28,485 nt of DNA from JAWXCM01 sp034408745 (GCA_034408745.1 JAWXCM010000196.1:1-28485), one strand, 5' to 3'; positions 6,106-16,580 are shown, counted from the first letter of the stretch. The notes: a model not told the origin generated them from the letters alone. Program-made: numbers and translations.

Positions 6106-9085
6106 CCGCTGGCAACGCGTCAAAGAACTACTGAGCGCCGCGCTCGAACGGCCACCACAGCAACGCGCTGTATTCCTGGCCGAACACTGCGCCGGCGACC
6201 CGGACCTGCGTTTCGAAGTCGATTCCCTCCTCGAATCCTACGCCGAGGCCGACGACTTCATGGAGGCCGCCGACGCCCACTTAGCGAAAGGCTTCTCGCC
6301 CACCGCGCCAACCCAGGAGTTCCGGGCCGCCGAGGTCCGCATCGGTCCCTGGAAAGTCGTCGAAGAAGTCGGCCGCGGTGGCATGGGCACCGTTTACCGA
6401 GCCTTCCGTCCCGACGATCCCATGCGCCGCAACGTCGCGCTCAAGGTGGTTCGCCGAGGCATGGACCAGGATTTCATCCTCCGCCGGTTCCGCACCGAAC
6501 GTACCATCCTTGGCGCCCTCGATCACCCCAACATAGCCAAACTGATCGACGCCGGAGCCACCGACGACGGCCAGCCCTGGTTCGCCATGGAGTTCGTCGA
6601 TGGCGGAGTCAATATTCTCGAATACGCCGACAACAACCGGCTGAATACAGAACAGCGACTCTCCCTGTTCAGCCGCCTGTGCTCGGCCGCCGGCTACGCT
6701 CACAGCCGCAGCATCATACACCGCGACATCAAACCCGGCAACGTGCTGGTGTGTCTGAACGGTGAGCCGCGCCTCGTCGATTTCGGAATCGCGAAAATTC
6801 TCGACCCCGACTTCACCTCCCAGACCATCGACGTCACAGCCACCGTCCTGCGACTGATGACGCCCGAGTACGCCAGCCCCGAGCAGGTTCGAGGCCTCGA
6901 CATCACTACCGCCAGCGATGTCTACTCGCTCGGAGTGTTGCTCTATGAACTGCTCACCGGACACCGGCCCTACCGTCTGAAATCGAAGTCGCCCCACGAG
7001 ATTGCCGAAGTCATCTGCGAGCAGGACCCGGAGCGACCCAGCACCGTCGTCGGGCGCACAGAACTGGTCACACGCGGCGATTCCGCCGTCACCCTGACTC
7101 CGGAGATCGTTGGCAACGCCCGCCGTACCAAACCCAGCGAACTGCGCCGGGCCCTCTCCGGTGAGGTCGACAACATCATTATGATGGCGATGCGCAAGGA
7201 ACCGGGCCGCCGGTACCCCACCGCGACCGCCATGGGCGATGACATCGTGCGCTACCTGGAAGGCGAGCGCGTCAAGGCCCGTCCGGACACATTCTGGTAT
7301 CACACTACGCGCTTCGCTACCCGAAACCGTGCCATTGTGGCCGCCGGACTCGCCGCAGTGCTCGGGACCACCGCCCTGATCGTCGGCGCCGGCCGCATCC
7401 GCACCGCCTTCAACGGCCCCCCCGCCGCTCCCCGCACCGTGCCGTTGACCAGCTTCCCCGGCGATGAAACACAGCCCGTTTTCTCGCCCGACAGCAGCCG
7501 AATCGCGTTCGTGTGGGAGGGTGAGAACAACGACAACTCCGATATCTACGTCAAACCGGTGCGGGGCGTCGGCCTCGAACGCATCACCACAGACGTGTCG
7601 GAGGACGTCAGCCCCGCCTGGTCTCCCGACGGCAAGCGAATCGCCTGGCTCCGCGCCAACGCCGACGAAACCGCCGTCTATCTCTCCAATGCCGAGCCCG
7701 GCCAGATGCACCGCAAGGTCGCCTCGCTCTACCCCAATCGCATTGAGGCCGTGGGCCGTCACCTCGACTGGTCGCCCGACGGCAACAACCTCGCGGCCTC
7801 CGACAGAGTGTCACCAGACGAGCCCTTCCGGATCGTCACCATCGAACTCGCCACCGGAACTAAGACGCAGTTCACCACGCCTCCGCCTGGCACGGTTGGC
7901 GACAGTAATCCGGTGTACTCGCCCGACGGCAGGAGCATCGCGTTTATCCGTGGCGTGAGCAGCGGCGTCGACGACGTATTCGTCAAATCGGTCGACGGCG
8001 GACCCGCACGCCGAGCTACCAACGACCGGCGTTACATCATCTCGCTCGCCTGGTCGGCGGACAGCAAGCACCTGATCTTCTCGTCGAACCGCGCCGGCGC
8101 TCACAGCCTGTGGAAAGTGCGCGAAGCTGGCGGCACGCCCGAGCGACTCGCCATGGTCGGCGAAAGCGTGTCCGACGCGGTCCTCTCGCGCGACGGCAAG
8201 CTCCTGGCGTTCTCGCAGTTCTACCAGGACACCAACATCTGGGCGATGGACATGCAAACTCTCAGCCGCCGTAAGTTCATCGCGTCCACGCAGTACGATT
8301 CCAGCCCGCACCTCGGCCCCGACGGCAAGAGTGTCGTGTTCCGGTCCTCGCGCAGCGGCACAAACGAAATCTGGATCACGAACGCCGCCGGAACCGAGAC
8401 TCACCAGGTGACTCACATGGGCAACACGCTCAGCGGGTCACCGAAGCTCTCTCCCGACGGCAAACGCATCGCATTCGATTCGAGGCCCGACGGCCAGCCC
8501 GACATCTTCACCATCAACGTCGACGGTTCCGGCTTCAGCCGCCTTACGAATGAGACCAGTGAGGACGTGGTCCCGGCTTGGTCGGCGGATGGCAGACACA
8601 TCTACTTCGGGTCGAACCGCAGCGGCACCTGGCAGGTGTGGCGAGTCCCCTCCGGAGGCGGCACGCCCGAGCAGGTCACCCGCGGCGGTGGCTTCGCGGC
8701 CCGCGAGTCGCCCGACGGCAAGTGGCTTTACTACGCCCGGGGCCGTAGTGTGGCCGGACTCTGGCGGATTCACCCCGACGGTACCGACGAACAGGAAGTG
8801 CTGGACCGCCTCAAGCCCGGCTTCTGGGCCTACTGGGCACTCACGCAGCGCGGAATCTATTTTGCGGACCGCGACACCGCCAGAGGCACCTACGCGCTCT
8901 ATCTGCTGCCCGAATCGCGGCTCGAGCCGCAGCGCATCGCCTTCTTCGATCACCCCATCGTCCTCGCCGACCAGGGCATGACGGCCTCGCCCGACGGCAA
9001 GACACTGCTCTTCGCGCAGATCGACCAGAGCGGCAGTGACATCCTTATGGTCGACCTGAACGCCAGCCACCTGGTCCAGCAGTAG
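6095..9085 (+). CDS. membrane Ser/Thr protein kinase with PD40/TolB-like propeller
   Basis: The 996-residue protein has a short helical N-terminus (1-80), a Hanks-type kinase domain at about 86-390, one membrane segment at about 412-432 and a C-terminal beta-propeller. Kinase motifs are intact: GRGGMG at 93-98, Lys117 in VALKVV, the conserved Glu at about 135, catalytic HRD at 209-211 with KPGN, DFG at 229-231, and PEYASPEQ in the activation segment. The C-terminal part holds about eleven PD40 motifs of the SPDGKRIAF type, which form a TolB-like propeller expected outside the membrane. Kinase inside and propeller outside suggests a sensor for a periplasmic ligand or protein. Its ATG lies inside the sigma factor gene. 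The kinase assignment is firm; ligand and target are unknown. Confidence 0.93.
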   Translation: MQSDRWQRVKELLSAALERPPQQRAVFLAEHCAGDPDLRFEVDSLLESYAEADDFMEAADAHLAKGFSPTAPTQEFRAAEVRIGPWKVVEEVGRGGMGTVYRAFRPDDPMRRNVALKVVRRGMDQDFILRRFRTERTILGALDHPNIAKLIDAGATDDGQPWFAMEFVDGGVNILEYADNNRLNTEQRLSLFSRLCSAAGYAHSRSIIHRDIKPGNVLVCLNGEPRLVDFGIAKILDPDFTSQTIDVTATVLRLMTPEYASPEQVRGLDITTASDVYSLGVLLYELLTGHRPYRLKSKSPHEIAEVICEQDPERPSTVVGRTELVTRGDSAVTLTPEIVGNARRTKPSELRRALSGEVDNIIMMAMRKEPGRRYPTATAMGDDIVRYLEGERVKARPDTFWYHTTRFATRNRAIVAAGLAAVLGTTALIVGAGRIRTAFNGPPAAPRTVPLTSFPGDETQPVFSPDSSRIAFVWEGENNDNSDIYVKPVRGVGLERITTDVSEDVSPAWSPDGKRIAWLRANADETAVYLSNAEPGQMHRKVASLYPNRIEAVGRHLDWSPDGNNLAASDRVSPDEPFRIVTIELATGTKTQFTTPPPGTVGDSNPVYSPDGRSIAFIRGVSSGVDDVFVKSVDGGPARRATNDRRYIISLAWSADSKHLIFSSNRAGAHSLWKVREAGGTPERLAMVGESVSDAVLSRDGKLLAFSQFYQDTNIWAMDMQTLSRRKFIASTQYDSSPHLGPDGKSVVFRSSRSGTNEIWITNAAGTETHQVTHMGNTLSGSPKLSPDGKRIAFDSRPDGQPDIFTINVDGSGFSRLTNETSEDVVPAWSADGRHIYFGSNRSGTWQVWRVPSGGGTPEQVTRGGGFAARESPDGKWLYYARGRSVAGLWRIHPDGTDEQEVLDRLKPGFWAYWALTQRGIYFADRDTARGTYALYLLPESRLEPQRIAFFDHPIVLADQGMTASPDGKTLLFAQIDQSGSDILMVDLNASHLVQQ

Positions 9086-9125
9086 CAACACCACCCTCTG
9101 GTGCGTCTATTACTATAGAAATGCT

Positions 9126-10223
9126 ATGCCCCTGGTCCCGCCCTACATCGACGCCCTCAGCCCGTACGTTGCCGGACGCAATCCGGAGGAAGTGGCTCGC
9201 GAATACGGCCTCTCCCGAGTCTTCAAACTGGCGTCGAACGAAAATCCGCTGGGTGCCTCCCCCATGGCGCTCGAGAACCTGGCGCGCCACCTTGACGCCC
9301 TGCACCGCTACCCGGCAGGAGGCGACGAACTGCGGCGCGTGCTCGCCGAGACTTACGACGTAAAGCCGGATAACGTGATCGTGGGAAGCGGTTCGGAAGC
9401 GATCATGGCCAACATCATCCGAACTTTCCTCTGTGATGACGACGAGGTGCTCACCGCCGAATCCACCTTCATCGGCTTCCAGGTCCTCGCCCGGTCCCGC
9501 GGCGTCGCTTACCGCACTGTGCCTTACACGGACTGGCGCTACAACCTTCCAGCGCTCGCCGCCGCCGTCACGGACCGCACAAAAATCATCTACCTCGCTA
9601 ATCCCAATAATCCGACCGGAACTATATTTACGCGACAGGAATTCGACGAATTCTACCGGCATATTCCGGAGCGCGTGCTCATCATTCTCGACGAGGCCTA
9701 CTTCGAATACGCCCGCGATAATCCGCGCTACCCCGATTCCATGCACTACCGCTACGACAACGTGATCACCCTGCGCACGTTCTCAAAGGCGTACGGATTG
9801 GCCGGGCTGCGTATAGGATACGGGTTCGCGCACGAAGAGCTCATCCGCAACCTGATGAAGGTGAAGCTGCCCTTCGAGCCCGGCACCCTCGCAGCCGCCG
9901 CCGGAATCGGAGCGCTGCATGACGCCGAGTTCCTCCACCGCTCGCTGGAGTGCAATGCGCGCGGCCTGCGCTTCCTGACTCAAAACTTCCGCGGTCTCGG
10001 GCTCACCGTGGTCGATTCCTGGGCCAATTTCGTAATGCTCGTAATGGAAAGCGAGGCGCAGGCGGACAGCATCGTGGAGACGCAGCTCCGCAACGGAGTC
10101 ATCATTCGACCACTGCGCGCCTTCGGGCTGCCCCACTGCGTTCGCGTGTCGGTGGGCACGGAGGAAGCCAGTCAGCTTTGCGTGCGGGTGATGCGTGAGG
10201 CCCTCCTGGCGCCGGCCCTCTAA
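9126..10223 (+). CDS. hisC: histidinol-phosphate aminotransferase (HisC-like)
   Basis: The 365-residue protein is a class I/II PLP aminotransferase of the histidinol-phosphate type, catalysing transfer between histidinol phosphate and 2-oxoglutarate in histidine synthesis. Key residues are present: N-terminal KLASNENPLG, ANPNNPTGT around 159-166, Asp189-Glu-Ala-Tyr for cofactor contact, and the PLP Lys221 in TFSKAYGLAGLRIGYG. The length is normal. It stands alone, with no other his gene nearby, so it may be the main HisC or one of several paralogues with a wider aromatic amino acid or phosphonate range. There is no clear ribosome binding site: the 40-base leader reads TATTACTATAGAAATGCT before the ATG, and a TACTAT box only about ten bases away would fit a nearly leaderless message. 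Confidence 0.88.
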   Translation: MPLVPPYIDALSPYVAGRNPEEVAREYGLSRVFKLASNENPLGASPMALENLARHLDALHRYPAGGDELRRVLAETYDVKPDNVIVGSGSEAIMANIIRTFLCDDDEVLTAESTFIGFQVLARSRGVAYRTVPYTDWRYNLPALAAAVTDRTKIIYLANPNNPTGTIFTRQEFDEFYRHIPERVLIILDEAYFEYARDNPRYPDSMHYRYDNVITLRTFSKAYGLAGLRIGYGFAHEELIRNLMKVKLPFEPGTLAAAAGIGALHDAEFLHRSLECNARGLRFLTQNFRGLGLTVVDSWANFVMLVMESEAQADSIVETQLRNGVIIRPLRAFGLPHCVRVSVGTEEASQLCVRVMREALLAPAL

Positions 10224-10248
10224 CAGCGATAAGGTAGAGCAAGTCTCT

Positions 10249-13200
10249 ATGTCTCGCTTCATCGCTTACCTGGCCTGTCTGGGCGGGCTTACACTGCCTT
10301 GTGCTGCGCAAAGTATCACCGCAACAATTTCAGGTCTTGTCCGCGACCCGGGTGGTGCCACGATCCCGGCTGCAAAGGTAGTAGCGGAATCCTCGGAAAC
10401 AGGTCTGAAGAAGACCGCCACCACTGACGCCGATGGACGCTTCACCATCCCCTTCCTGAATCCGGGAACTTATACGTTAACCGCCGAATCAGCCGGCTTC
10501 GACCCGTCTGTCCGAACCGGCGTACTCCTCGAAGTCGCCCAGGTGGCCACCGTCGATTTCGCCCTCTCCCTCAAAGGCACCAGACAAACCGTCAATGTTG
10601 TGGCTGAAATGCCTCTGCTCAACTCCGATACCGCGGGCATGGAGCACACCATTGAGCAGAAACTCATTGAAGATCTGCCCTCGGCCGAGCGCAGCACTCT
10701 CGCGCTGATCAACAACCTGCCCGGCGTCATCGACACCGGATTCGCGCTGGCCACGGGTGAGAATCTCAACACCAACGGCAACGCGCAGGGTCCCATCGGC
10801 AGCCCCGGCAACCGCAATTTCTTCGACTCGAATTTCGGCGTCGGAGGCGGCCAGTCGTCCACAAATGACGTGCTGCTGGACGGCGTATCCAACGTAGTCG
10901 GCGATTTCAACGGCGTCGTCATTTCCCCGCCTCAGGACTCGGTGCAGGAATTTAAGGTAATGTCCGGCGTATTTTCCGCCGAATATGGCCGGTCCGGCGG
11001 CGGTGTTGTCAACTTTGTCACCAAATCGGGCACTCGCAAACTGCACGGCACGTTATACGAGTACTTCCAGAACGGTGCCCTGAACGCCAACGGATGGCAG
11101 CGCAATCGAGCCGGCTACGGCCCCGACGGCGTCACGCCGCGCCTGCCGCGCATCCCCATCGAGCGCAGCCAGTTCGGCGGAACCCTCGGCGGTCCGGTCA
11201 GAATCCCCAAAATTGGCGGATTAAAAGACACGTTTTTCTTCTTTAATTACGAAGGCCGGCGGGAGGCCAACCCGTTCTCAAAGCAGCTCACCATGCCGAC
11301 CGCGAAAATGCGCACCGGCGATCTCTCAGAGTTGATTGCGCCACTCGGGCGCAACGGCGTTACCGCCAATTTCGACGGCAGCGCGGCCCTGCTCGGCCAG
11401 GTTTACAACCCGTGGACACTGGTGCCAAACGGCCTCTCCACAGCGGCCGGAGCCCCGGTACTGGTGCGCGAGGCCTTCCCGGGGAACCGGCTCGACCGAC
11501 TTCCGAAGTGCGTGGGCACCGGTCCCCGCACCGCACCCTGCCTCGACCCCGTCGGTCTGGCGCTGCTCACCTACCTTCCGCTGCCAAACCAGCCCGGCAC
11601 CACGGATAATTACCTCTACTCGGGTACCGCCAGTTTCCAGCGAGACATCTTCGCGGTCCGTCTCGACAAAACCCTGAACGAACGCCACAGCCTGTTCGGC
11701 CGCTTCACCCGCGAAGCCCGCCTTCAGGAAGAGCCGTCGTACCTCGATTCGGTAGCCTCCAACTCACGCATCATTCGCGACAAGTTCATCAACGGCACAT
11801 TCAACGACGTGTTCACCATCAGTCCGCGACTGCTGAGCAACTTCCGATACGGCTACACCCGGGCGCACGCCAAACAGGACCCGCTCGGCACACAGGCCGG
11901 GTTCGACCCCGCCGTCATGGGCTTCCCGCCGTACATCGCAGCCGCGGCCTCAACGCCCTCGTTCCCCATCTTCAACTTCTCCAGCGCGGGACCCGAAACC
12001 CAGGGCTTGCCCGGTGAGATCAGCAGCGGCCAGATCGGCGGCGGTGGCAATAATCAGCCTCGCGACACCCAGACGCTGGCCAACGCTTTCACCTGGATTC
12101 AGGGCAGGCACAACATCAAATTTGGCGTCGAGTACCGGCTGCTCCGCTTTTTCGCCAATCAGAACCAGAACCCCACCGGAACTTACACCTTTAACCGCAC
12201 CTTCACCCGAGGCCCGTCGCCCACCACAGCTCCCGCCGTCGCCGCTGAAGCCGGCTCGTCCCTGGCATCGCTGCTGCTTGGACTCCCGGCCAGCCTGTCC
12301 TTCGCGACGGTCACGCCCATCACGCTCTACCATCACTACGGCGCGGCTTTCGTGCATGACGACTGGCGCGTGAACTCGAAGCTCGTCCTCAACGTCGGCC
12401 TGCGCTGGGATCTCGAAACACCCACCGCGGAAACGCACGGCCAGGTCACCACGTTCGACCTCGACAAAGCGTCGCCGCTCAACGGCCAGGTCGGCGCCCC
12501 CTCCGATCCCCTGGTCCAGGCGCTCCGCCCGAATTTCCGCGACCTCCGGGGCTTCCTGTCCTTCGCCGACGGCCCGCAGAGCGAGATCAACTACAACCGC
12601 TTCGCACCTCGCATCGGCCTCGCCTGGCGAGTCACCGAAAGAACCACATTCCGCGGCGGCTACGGCATTGGCTTCGTACCGCAGTCTGTGGAGCAGAGCT
12701 CGGCCATCGGCGTAAACTTCAACCTCAGCCCCGCGCAGGGCGTCGATTCCACACAAAATGTCGTACAGCCTGGCGGCACCGCCAACCAGACCGTTTTCCT
12801 GACCAACCCCTTCGTCAACAGCATCCCGAGACCCACCGGCCGCGAACTGGGTGCGCTCACGCTGATCGGCCAGAGCCCCGCGCTCGTCGAGGCCCGCCGC
12901 CGCACGTCCTACATGCAGCAGTGGAACATCGCCATCCAGCGCCTCCTTCCTTCGCGACTCGTGCTGGAAGTGGCATACGTCGGCAGCCACGGACTCCGCC
13001 TCCCGTTCGCCAACATGAACCTGAATCAGTTACCCACCCAGTTCATCGACTACGCCAGGGAGAACTTCGGCAGCGCCCGCGACGTCAACGGAGCCGTCGC
13101 CACCAGCGTGTCGCAGTTCTTTAATCAGCAGGTCACCAACCCGTTCTTTGGCGTCATCACCAACCCGAACTCGCCGCTGGCGGCTCGAACAGTCACGCGC

Positions 13201-14019
13201 GAGCGGCTCCTGCGCCCCTACCCGCAGTACGACAGCCCGACTCTCTACCGCCCTCTCATCGGCGCCAGTAAGTACCACGCCCTGCAGGTTACGGTGCGCA
13301 AGACTTACAGCAACGGACTCAGTGCGATGGGCACTTACTCGTGGTCTAAGGCCATCGATATCGGCGGAGCAGGCAACAACAGCGGCGGCGGAACACCACT
13401 CGAAGACATCTACAACCCGGCGTCCGATTACACCCTCTCCAGCATCGACGTCCCCCACCGGGCCACCACCAGCTTCAGCTACGAACTGCCGTTCCTGAAG
13501 AAGCACAACCTGCTCGGCGGATGGCAGTTGAGCGGCACCACCACATGGCAGGCCGGGACTCCGGTCGGTGTCACCACAAGCAACGGCATCGGGCTCGGCT
13601 TCGCTGTTCGACGCCCGGACCGCACCGGCGTTCCCGCCGAAATCCCAGTGAGCGATATGCGCGACAACATCCGCGGCGGCGGCTTCGCATTCAATCCCGA
13701 AGCCTACGGAAATCCGGCGGAATTCACCCTTGGCAACGGAGCGCGCAACAGCTCCGACACACGCCGCGACCCCTACCGCGCCGTCAACATGTCCGTGCTG
13801 AAAAACTTCAGGTGGGACAAAGGCCGTCAGCGAATTCAGCTTCGCGCCGAGTTCCTAAACATGCCGAACCTCGTCGTATTCGGCACGCCGGGCCGCGACG
13901 TGAACAACCGCGACCTCGTGCAGAACGGTGTCATCGTGCGTCCCGGAACCTTCGCGCGAGTCACAACGCAGGGCAATCAGCCCCGAACCATCCAACTGGT
14001 TTTGCGCTACACGTTCTGA
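10249..14019 (+). CDS. TonB-dependent receptor with carboxypeptidase-regulatory-like N-terminus
   Basis: The protein is 1256 residues from ATG 10249, which gives a clean signal peptide (MSRFIAYLACLGGLTLPCAAQ); the open frame to 10195 would overlap hisC. Residues about 25-110 form a CarboxypepD_reg-like beta sandwich (SGLVRDPGGATIPAA, then DGRFTIPFLNPGTYTL). A plug-like region follows, with DVLLDGVSN and the FKVMSGVFSAEYGRSGGGVVNFVTKSG motif typical of the acidobacterial Oar-like receptors. The rest is an outer-membrane barrel ending in the aromatic LVLRYTF. This family is highly expanded in Solibacter-like genomes and has no SusD partner there; none is seen here. The ligand is unknown, perhaps polysaccharide or peptide. 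It begins 25 bases after hisC and is the first of a co-oriented run reaching 19781. Confidence 0.92.
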   Translation: MSRFIAYLACLGGLTLPCAAQSITATISGLVRDPGGATIPAAKVVAESSETGLKKTATTDADGRFTIPFLNPGTYTLTAESAGFDPSVRTGVLLEVAQVATVDFALSLKGTRQTVNVVAEMPLLNSDTAGMEHTIEQKLIEDLPSAERSTLALINNLPGVIDTGFALATGENLNTNGNAQGPIGSPGNRNFFDSNFGVGGGQSSTNDVLLDGVSNVVGDFNGVVISPPQDSVQEFKVMSGVFSAEYGRSGGGVVNFVTKSGTRKLHGTLYEYFQNGALNANGWQRNRAGYGPDGVTPRLPRIPIERSQFGGTLGGPVRIPKIGGLKDTFFFFNYEGRREANPFSKQLTMPTAKMRTGDLSELIAPLGRNGVTANFDGSAALLGQVYNPWTLVPNGLSTAAGAPVLVREAFPGNRLDRLPKCVGTGPRTAPCLDPVGLALLTYLPLPNQPGTTDNYLYSGTASFQRDIFAVRLDKTLNERHSLFGRFTREARLQEEPSYLDSVASNSRIIRDKFINGTFNDVFTISPRLLSNFRYGYTRAHAKQDPLGTQAGFDPAVMGFPPYIAAAASTPSFPIFNFSSAGPETQGLPGEISSGQIGGGGNNQPRDTQTLANAFTWIQGRHNIKFGVEYRLLRFFANQNQNPTGTYTFNRTFTRGPSPTTAPAVAAEAGSSLASLLLGLPASLSFATVTPITLYHHYGAAFVHDDWRVNSKLVLNVGLRWDLETPTAETHGQVTTFDLDKASPLNGQVGAPSDPLVQALRPNFRDLRGFLSFADGPQSEINYNRFAPRIGLAWRVTERTTFRGGYGIGFVPQSVEQSSAIGVNFNLSPAQGVDSTQNVVQPGGTANQTVFLTNPFVNSIPRPTGRELGALTLIGQSPALVEARRRTSYMQQWNIAIQRLLPSRLVLEVAYVGSHGLRLPFANMNLNQLPTQFIDYARENFGSARDVNGAVATSVSQFFNQQVTNPFFGVITNPNSPLAARTVTRERLLRPYPQYDSPTLYRPLIGASKYHALQVTVRKTYSNGLSAMGTYSWSKAIDIGGAGNNSGGGTPLEDIYNPASDYTLSSIDVPHRATTSFSYELPFLKKHNLLGGWQLSGTTTWQAGTPVGVTTSNGIGLGFAVRRPDRTGVPAEIPVSDMRDNIRGGGFAFNPEAYGNPAEFTLGNGARNSSDTRRDPYRAVNMSVLKNFRWDKGRQRIQLRAEFLNMPNLVVFGTPGRDVNNRDLVQNGVIVRPGTFARVTTQGNQPRTIQLVLRYTF

Positions 14020-14117
14020 CGGATCCGAACTCAAACGGCGGCTCAGAACAAGGACATTGACCGCAAGCTTCCAAACATTCCTCGCGAAGCCCGTTGTTAC
14101 ACTCGATAAATCCAACC

Positions 14118-15753
14118 ATGTCCGTTCCGGAACAACTCGAGCGGATACTCGCCAGCCGGGAGTTCCGCGACTCGCAAAGGATGCGGCGCTTTCTGCTATT
14201 CGTAATGGAAAGAGCTTTGGAAGGGGAAGCCTCGTCGCTTAAGGAATACCTGATTGGCGTCGAGGTGTTCGACCGCCGCGAAGGCTACGACCCGCGCGTC
14301 GACCCCATCGTGCGCGTCGAAGCACGCCGACTCCGCTCGAAACTGAAGGCCTACTACACCGGCGTGGGCAGCAGCGACGCCCTTATCATTGAACTCCCCA
14401 CAGGCGCGTACGTGCCGCTGATACGCGGACTGGATGCACCGCCCGCGCCACAGCCCGTCGCCGCCACCTCCCGAGACCGCACCATCGCCGTCCTGCCGTT
14501 CACCAACCTCACCCTCGACCCCGAGAGCGAGTACTTCAGCGACGGTCTCACAGAAGAACTCACCCACGTGCTGACCAAAGTGCCAGGCCTGCAGGTGGTC
14601 TCCTGGACCTCCACCGCACAGCTAAAAGGCTCCGCGCCCGATCCCGCAGCAGTCGCCGAACAACTCGCAGCCGACGTCTTCGTTCGCGGCAGCGTACGCG
14701 CCGCACGAGGCCGCATGCGCATCATGGCCCAGCTCGTCGAAGCACCGCGAGGCCTCGTCCTGTGGTCCGAATCCTTCGACCGCCAAATCGAAGATATCTT
14801 CGCCATCCAGGACGAGATCGCCACCGCCATCGCGCAGGCGCTGCAGCTTCGGCTCATCGAGCGCTCCCGAAGCGGTCCGTCGCTCGACGTCTATGACCTG
14901 TACCTCCGGGGCCGTTATCGCTGGAACACACGCACCACCGAAGGCCTCGAACAGAGCGTCGAGTGCTTCCAGCAGGCCATCGCGCTCGACCCCGGCTACG
15001 CCCTCGCTCTCGCCATCGCACATGGACCGCGCCGAAGCAGCCGCGCGCAAAGCCATCGAGCTCGACCCAACACTCGCCGAACCATTCGCGACCCTCGCTA
15101 TGATTCGCAGCATGTACTGGCAGTGGAGTGAAGTGGAGCAGTTGTACCAGCGTTCGCTGATGCTCAACCCCAACTACTCCACCGCGCACCACTGGCTGGG
15201 CATCGACTATCTCGCCGTGCAGGGCTGGTTCCCCGAAGCACTCGCAGAGTTGGAACTCTCAGCGCGCCTCGACCCGCTGTCCACCATCGTCATGGAAGGG
15301 CGAGCCATGCTGTTCATGCTCTGGGGCCGAGATGCCGAAAGCCTCGCCGCGTATGAAGCCCTCTGCCGCCGAGTGCCAGGCTCGCCGAAACTGCTCGCCG
15401 GACTCGGACGCCTGCACATCCAGATGGGCCATTTCGACCGCGCGTGTGAGCTCCTCGAAATCGCGCACAGCAAAGACCCGGCGACACCCAGCGTCATCGG
15501 CGCGCTCGGCCGCACCCGCTACATCTCGGCAACCACAAGTGGGATGGTCTACATCGGACTCGGCGACCACAACAGCGCACTCGATTGCCTGGAGAAGGCC
15601 GCCGCCATCTCCACACCGTCGCTGATGATGATCGGCGTTCACCCCGCGTACGACCCGCTGCGGAACGATCCACGCTTCCACGCGATCATCGAACTCACCG
15701 GCTTCGCCGATGCCGAAAAACGCGCCGCTTCTTACCGTAAAGCAGCACAGTAA
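14118..15753 (+). pseudogene. TolB-like/TPR regulatory protein, frameshifted
   Basis: The first frame from ATG 14118 gives an N-terminal helical domain (to about residue 100, with LKEYLIGVEVFDRREGYDP and RVEARRLRSKL, as seen in many acidobacterial proteins named adenylate cyclase). A TolB/FlgO-like domain follows, starting TIAVLPFTNLT and including YFSDGLTEELTHVL. The TPR region then begins. At about 15004-15022 the frame breaks: frame one ends its sense at GYALALA, and the second frame resumes as MDRAEAAARKAIELDP and runs with good TPR repeats to 15753. Homologues of this type carry about 20-25 residues (the first helix of the repeat) between these two points, so this looks like an out-of-frame deletion of some 60-70 bases rather than a one-base slip. 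Deletion size is my estimate from family patterns. If intact it would be an intracellular regulator or scaffold. Confidence 0.75.
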
Positions 15754-15805
15754 GATTACCCGTCCCTACTCCCTTCGGCTGCTTCAAAAATCGCACTATC
15801 GGTTC

Positions 15806-16573
15806 ATGAAGTTCTCCCGGTTACTGGCACTTCCCGTCTTCTGCCTCGCACTCGCGGGGCAGGAGACGGCCACCTCGAAATCAGTGGACAACGTAAACAA
15901 CGCGGGCCTTGCCCTCCACCTTCGCGGACAATATGCGGAGGCTGAGCAGTTTTACCTGCCGGCGCTGCGCATCGCAGAAGCCACCTTTGGCACCAGGAAC
16001 TCCGACTACGCAACCGTGCTCAATAACCTCGGCCAACTGGAGTTCACGCGAGGCAACCTTGCTGCGGCCGAGCGTTATTACCAGCGCGCTCTCGACATCT
16101 ACGTCAATCTGTACGGTCCCGTGGACCCGATGGTGTCCTCGCCGCTCACCAACCTCGGCGTGCTCAGAAAGGCGCAAAAGAAGTACGTCGAAGCCGAACG
16201 GCTGCTGCTCCAGGCGCTCGCCATCGACACCAAAGCAAACGGTCCCGCGCACAAGAGCGTCGGCACCGACTGGAACAACCTTGGCGTGCTCGCATGGCAG
16301 CGCGGACGGAAGGTGCAGGCCGAGCACATGCTTCTCCTCGCCGCGTCCATCCGCGAGAAAGCGCTCGGCCGAACGCATCCCGATTACGCAACCAGTCTTG
16401 TCAACCTGGCCAGGCTCTGCCAGATGCAGGGACGTACCGGCGAAGCAATGGCATACTTTCGCCAGGCGCTTCCCATTCTCGAGCGCACGCTCGATCCGTC
16501 GAGCCCCCGACTGCTCTCCGTCCGCCAGGTCTACCAGACGGTTCACTCCAGGCTCTTCAGTCCTGTAATGTAG
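15806..16573 (+). CDS. exported tetratricopeptide-repeat protein (kinesin-light-chain type)
   Basis: The protein is 255 residues from ATG 15806, which starts a signal peptide (MKFSRLLALPVFCLALAGQE); the longer open frame from 15710 overlaps the previous gene. Five 42-residue TPR units of the TPR_12/kinesin-light-chain kind occupy about 28-237, each with a long A helix (NNLG-x-L or similar), an AE-x-YY-x-RAL-type B helix and a G-x-x-HP-type turn between units. Such arrays form a solenoid for protein binding. The signal peptide places it in the periplasm. It lies 52 bases after the damaged TolB-like gene and only seven bases before the cytochrome gene, so all are probably one transcript; a scaffold for the neighbouring haem protein is possible but unproven. 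Confidence 0.82.
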   Translation: MKFSRLLALPVFCLALAGQETATSKSVDNVNNAGLALHLRGQYAEAEQFYLPALRIAEATFGTRNSDYATVLNNLGQLEFTRGNLAAAERYYQRALDIYVNLYGPVDPMVSSPLTNLGVLRKAQKKYVEAERLLLQALAIDTKANGPAHKSVGTDWNNLGVLAWQRGRKVQAEHMLLLAASIREKALGRTHPDYATSLVNLARLCQMQGRTGEAMAYFRQALPILERTLDPSSPRLLSVRQVYQTVHSRLFSPVM

Positions 16574-16580
16574 ACAGGAG

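Noticed and set aside
6281..7762. 493-codon open frame on the minus strand
   Set aside because: It lies opposite the kinase and comes from the high GC content and lack of stops; no recognisable protein.
9091..9105. CACCA-CCCTC-TGGTG hairpin after the kinase gene
   Set aside because: The stem is only five base pairs and there is no T-run, so it is too weak to call a terminator.
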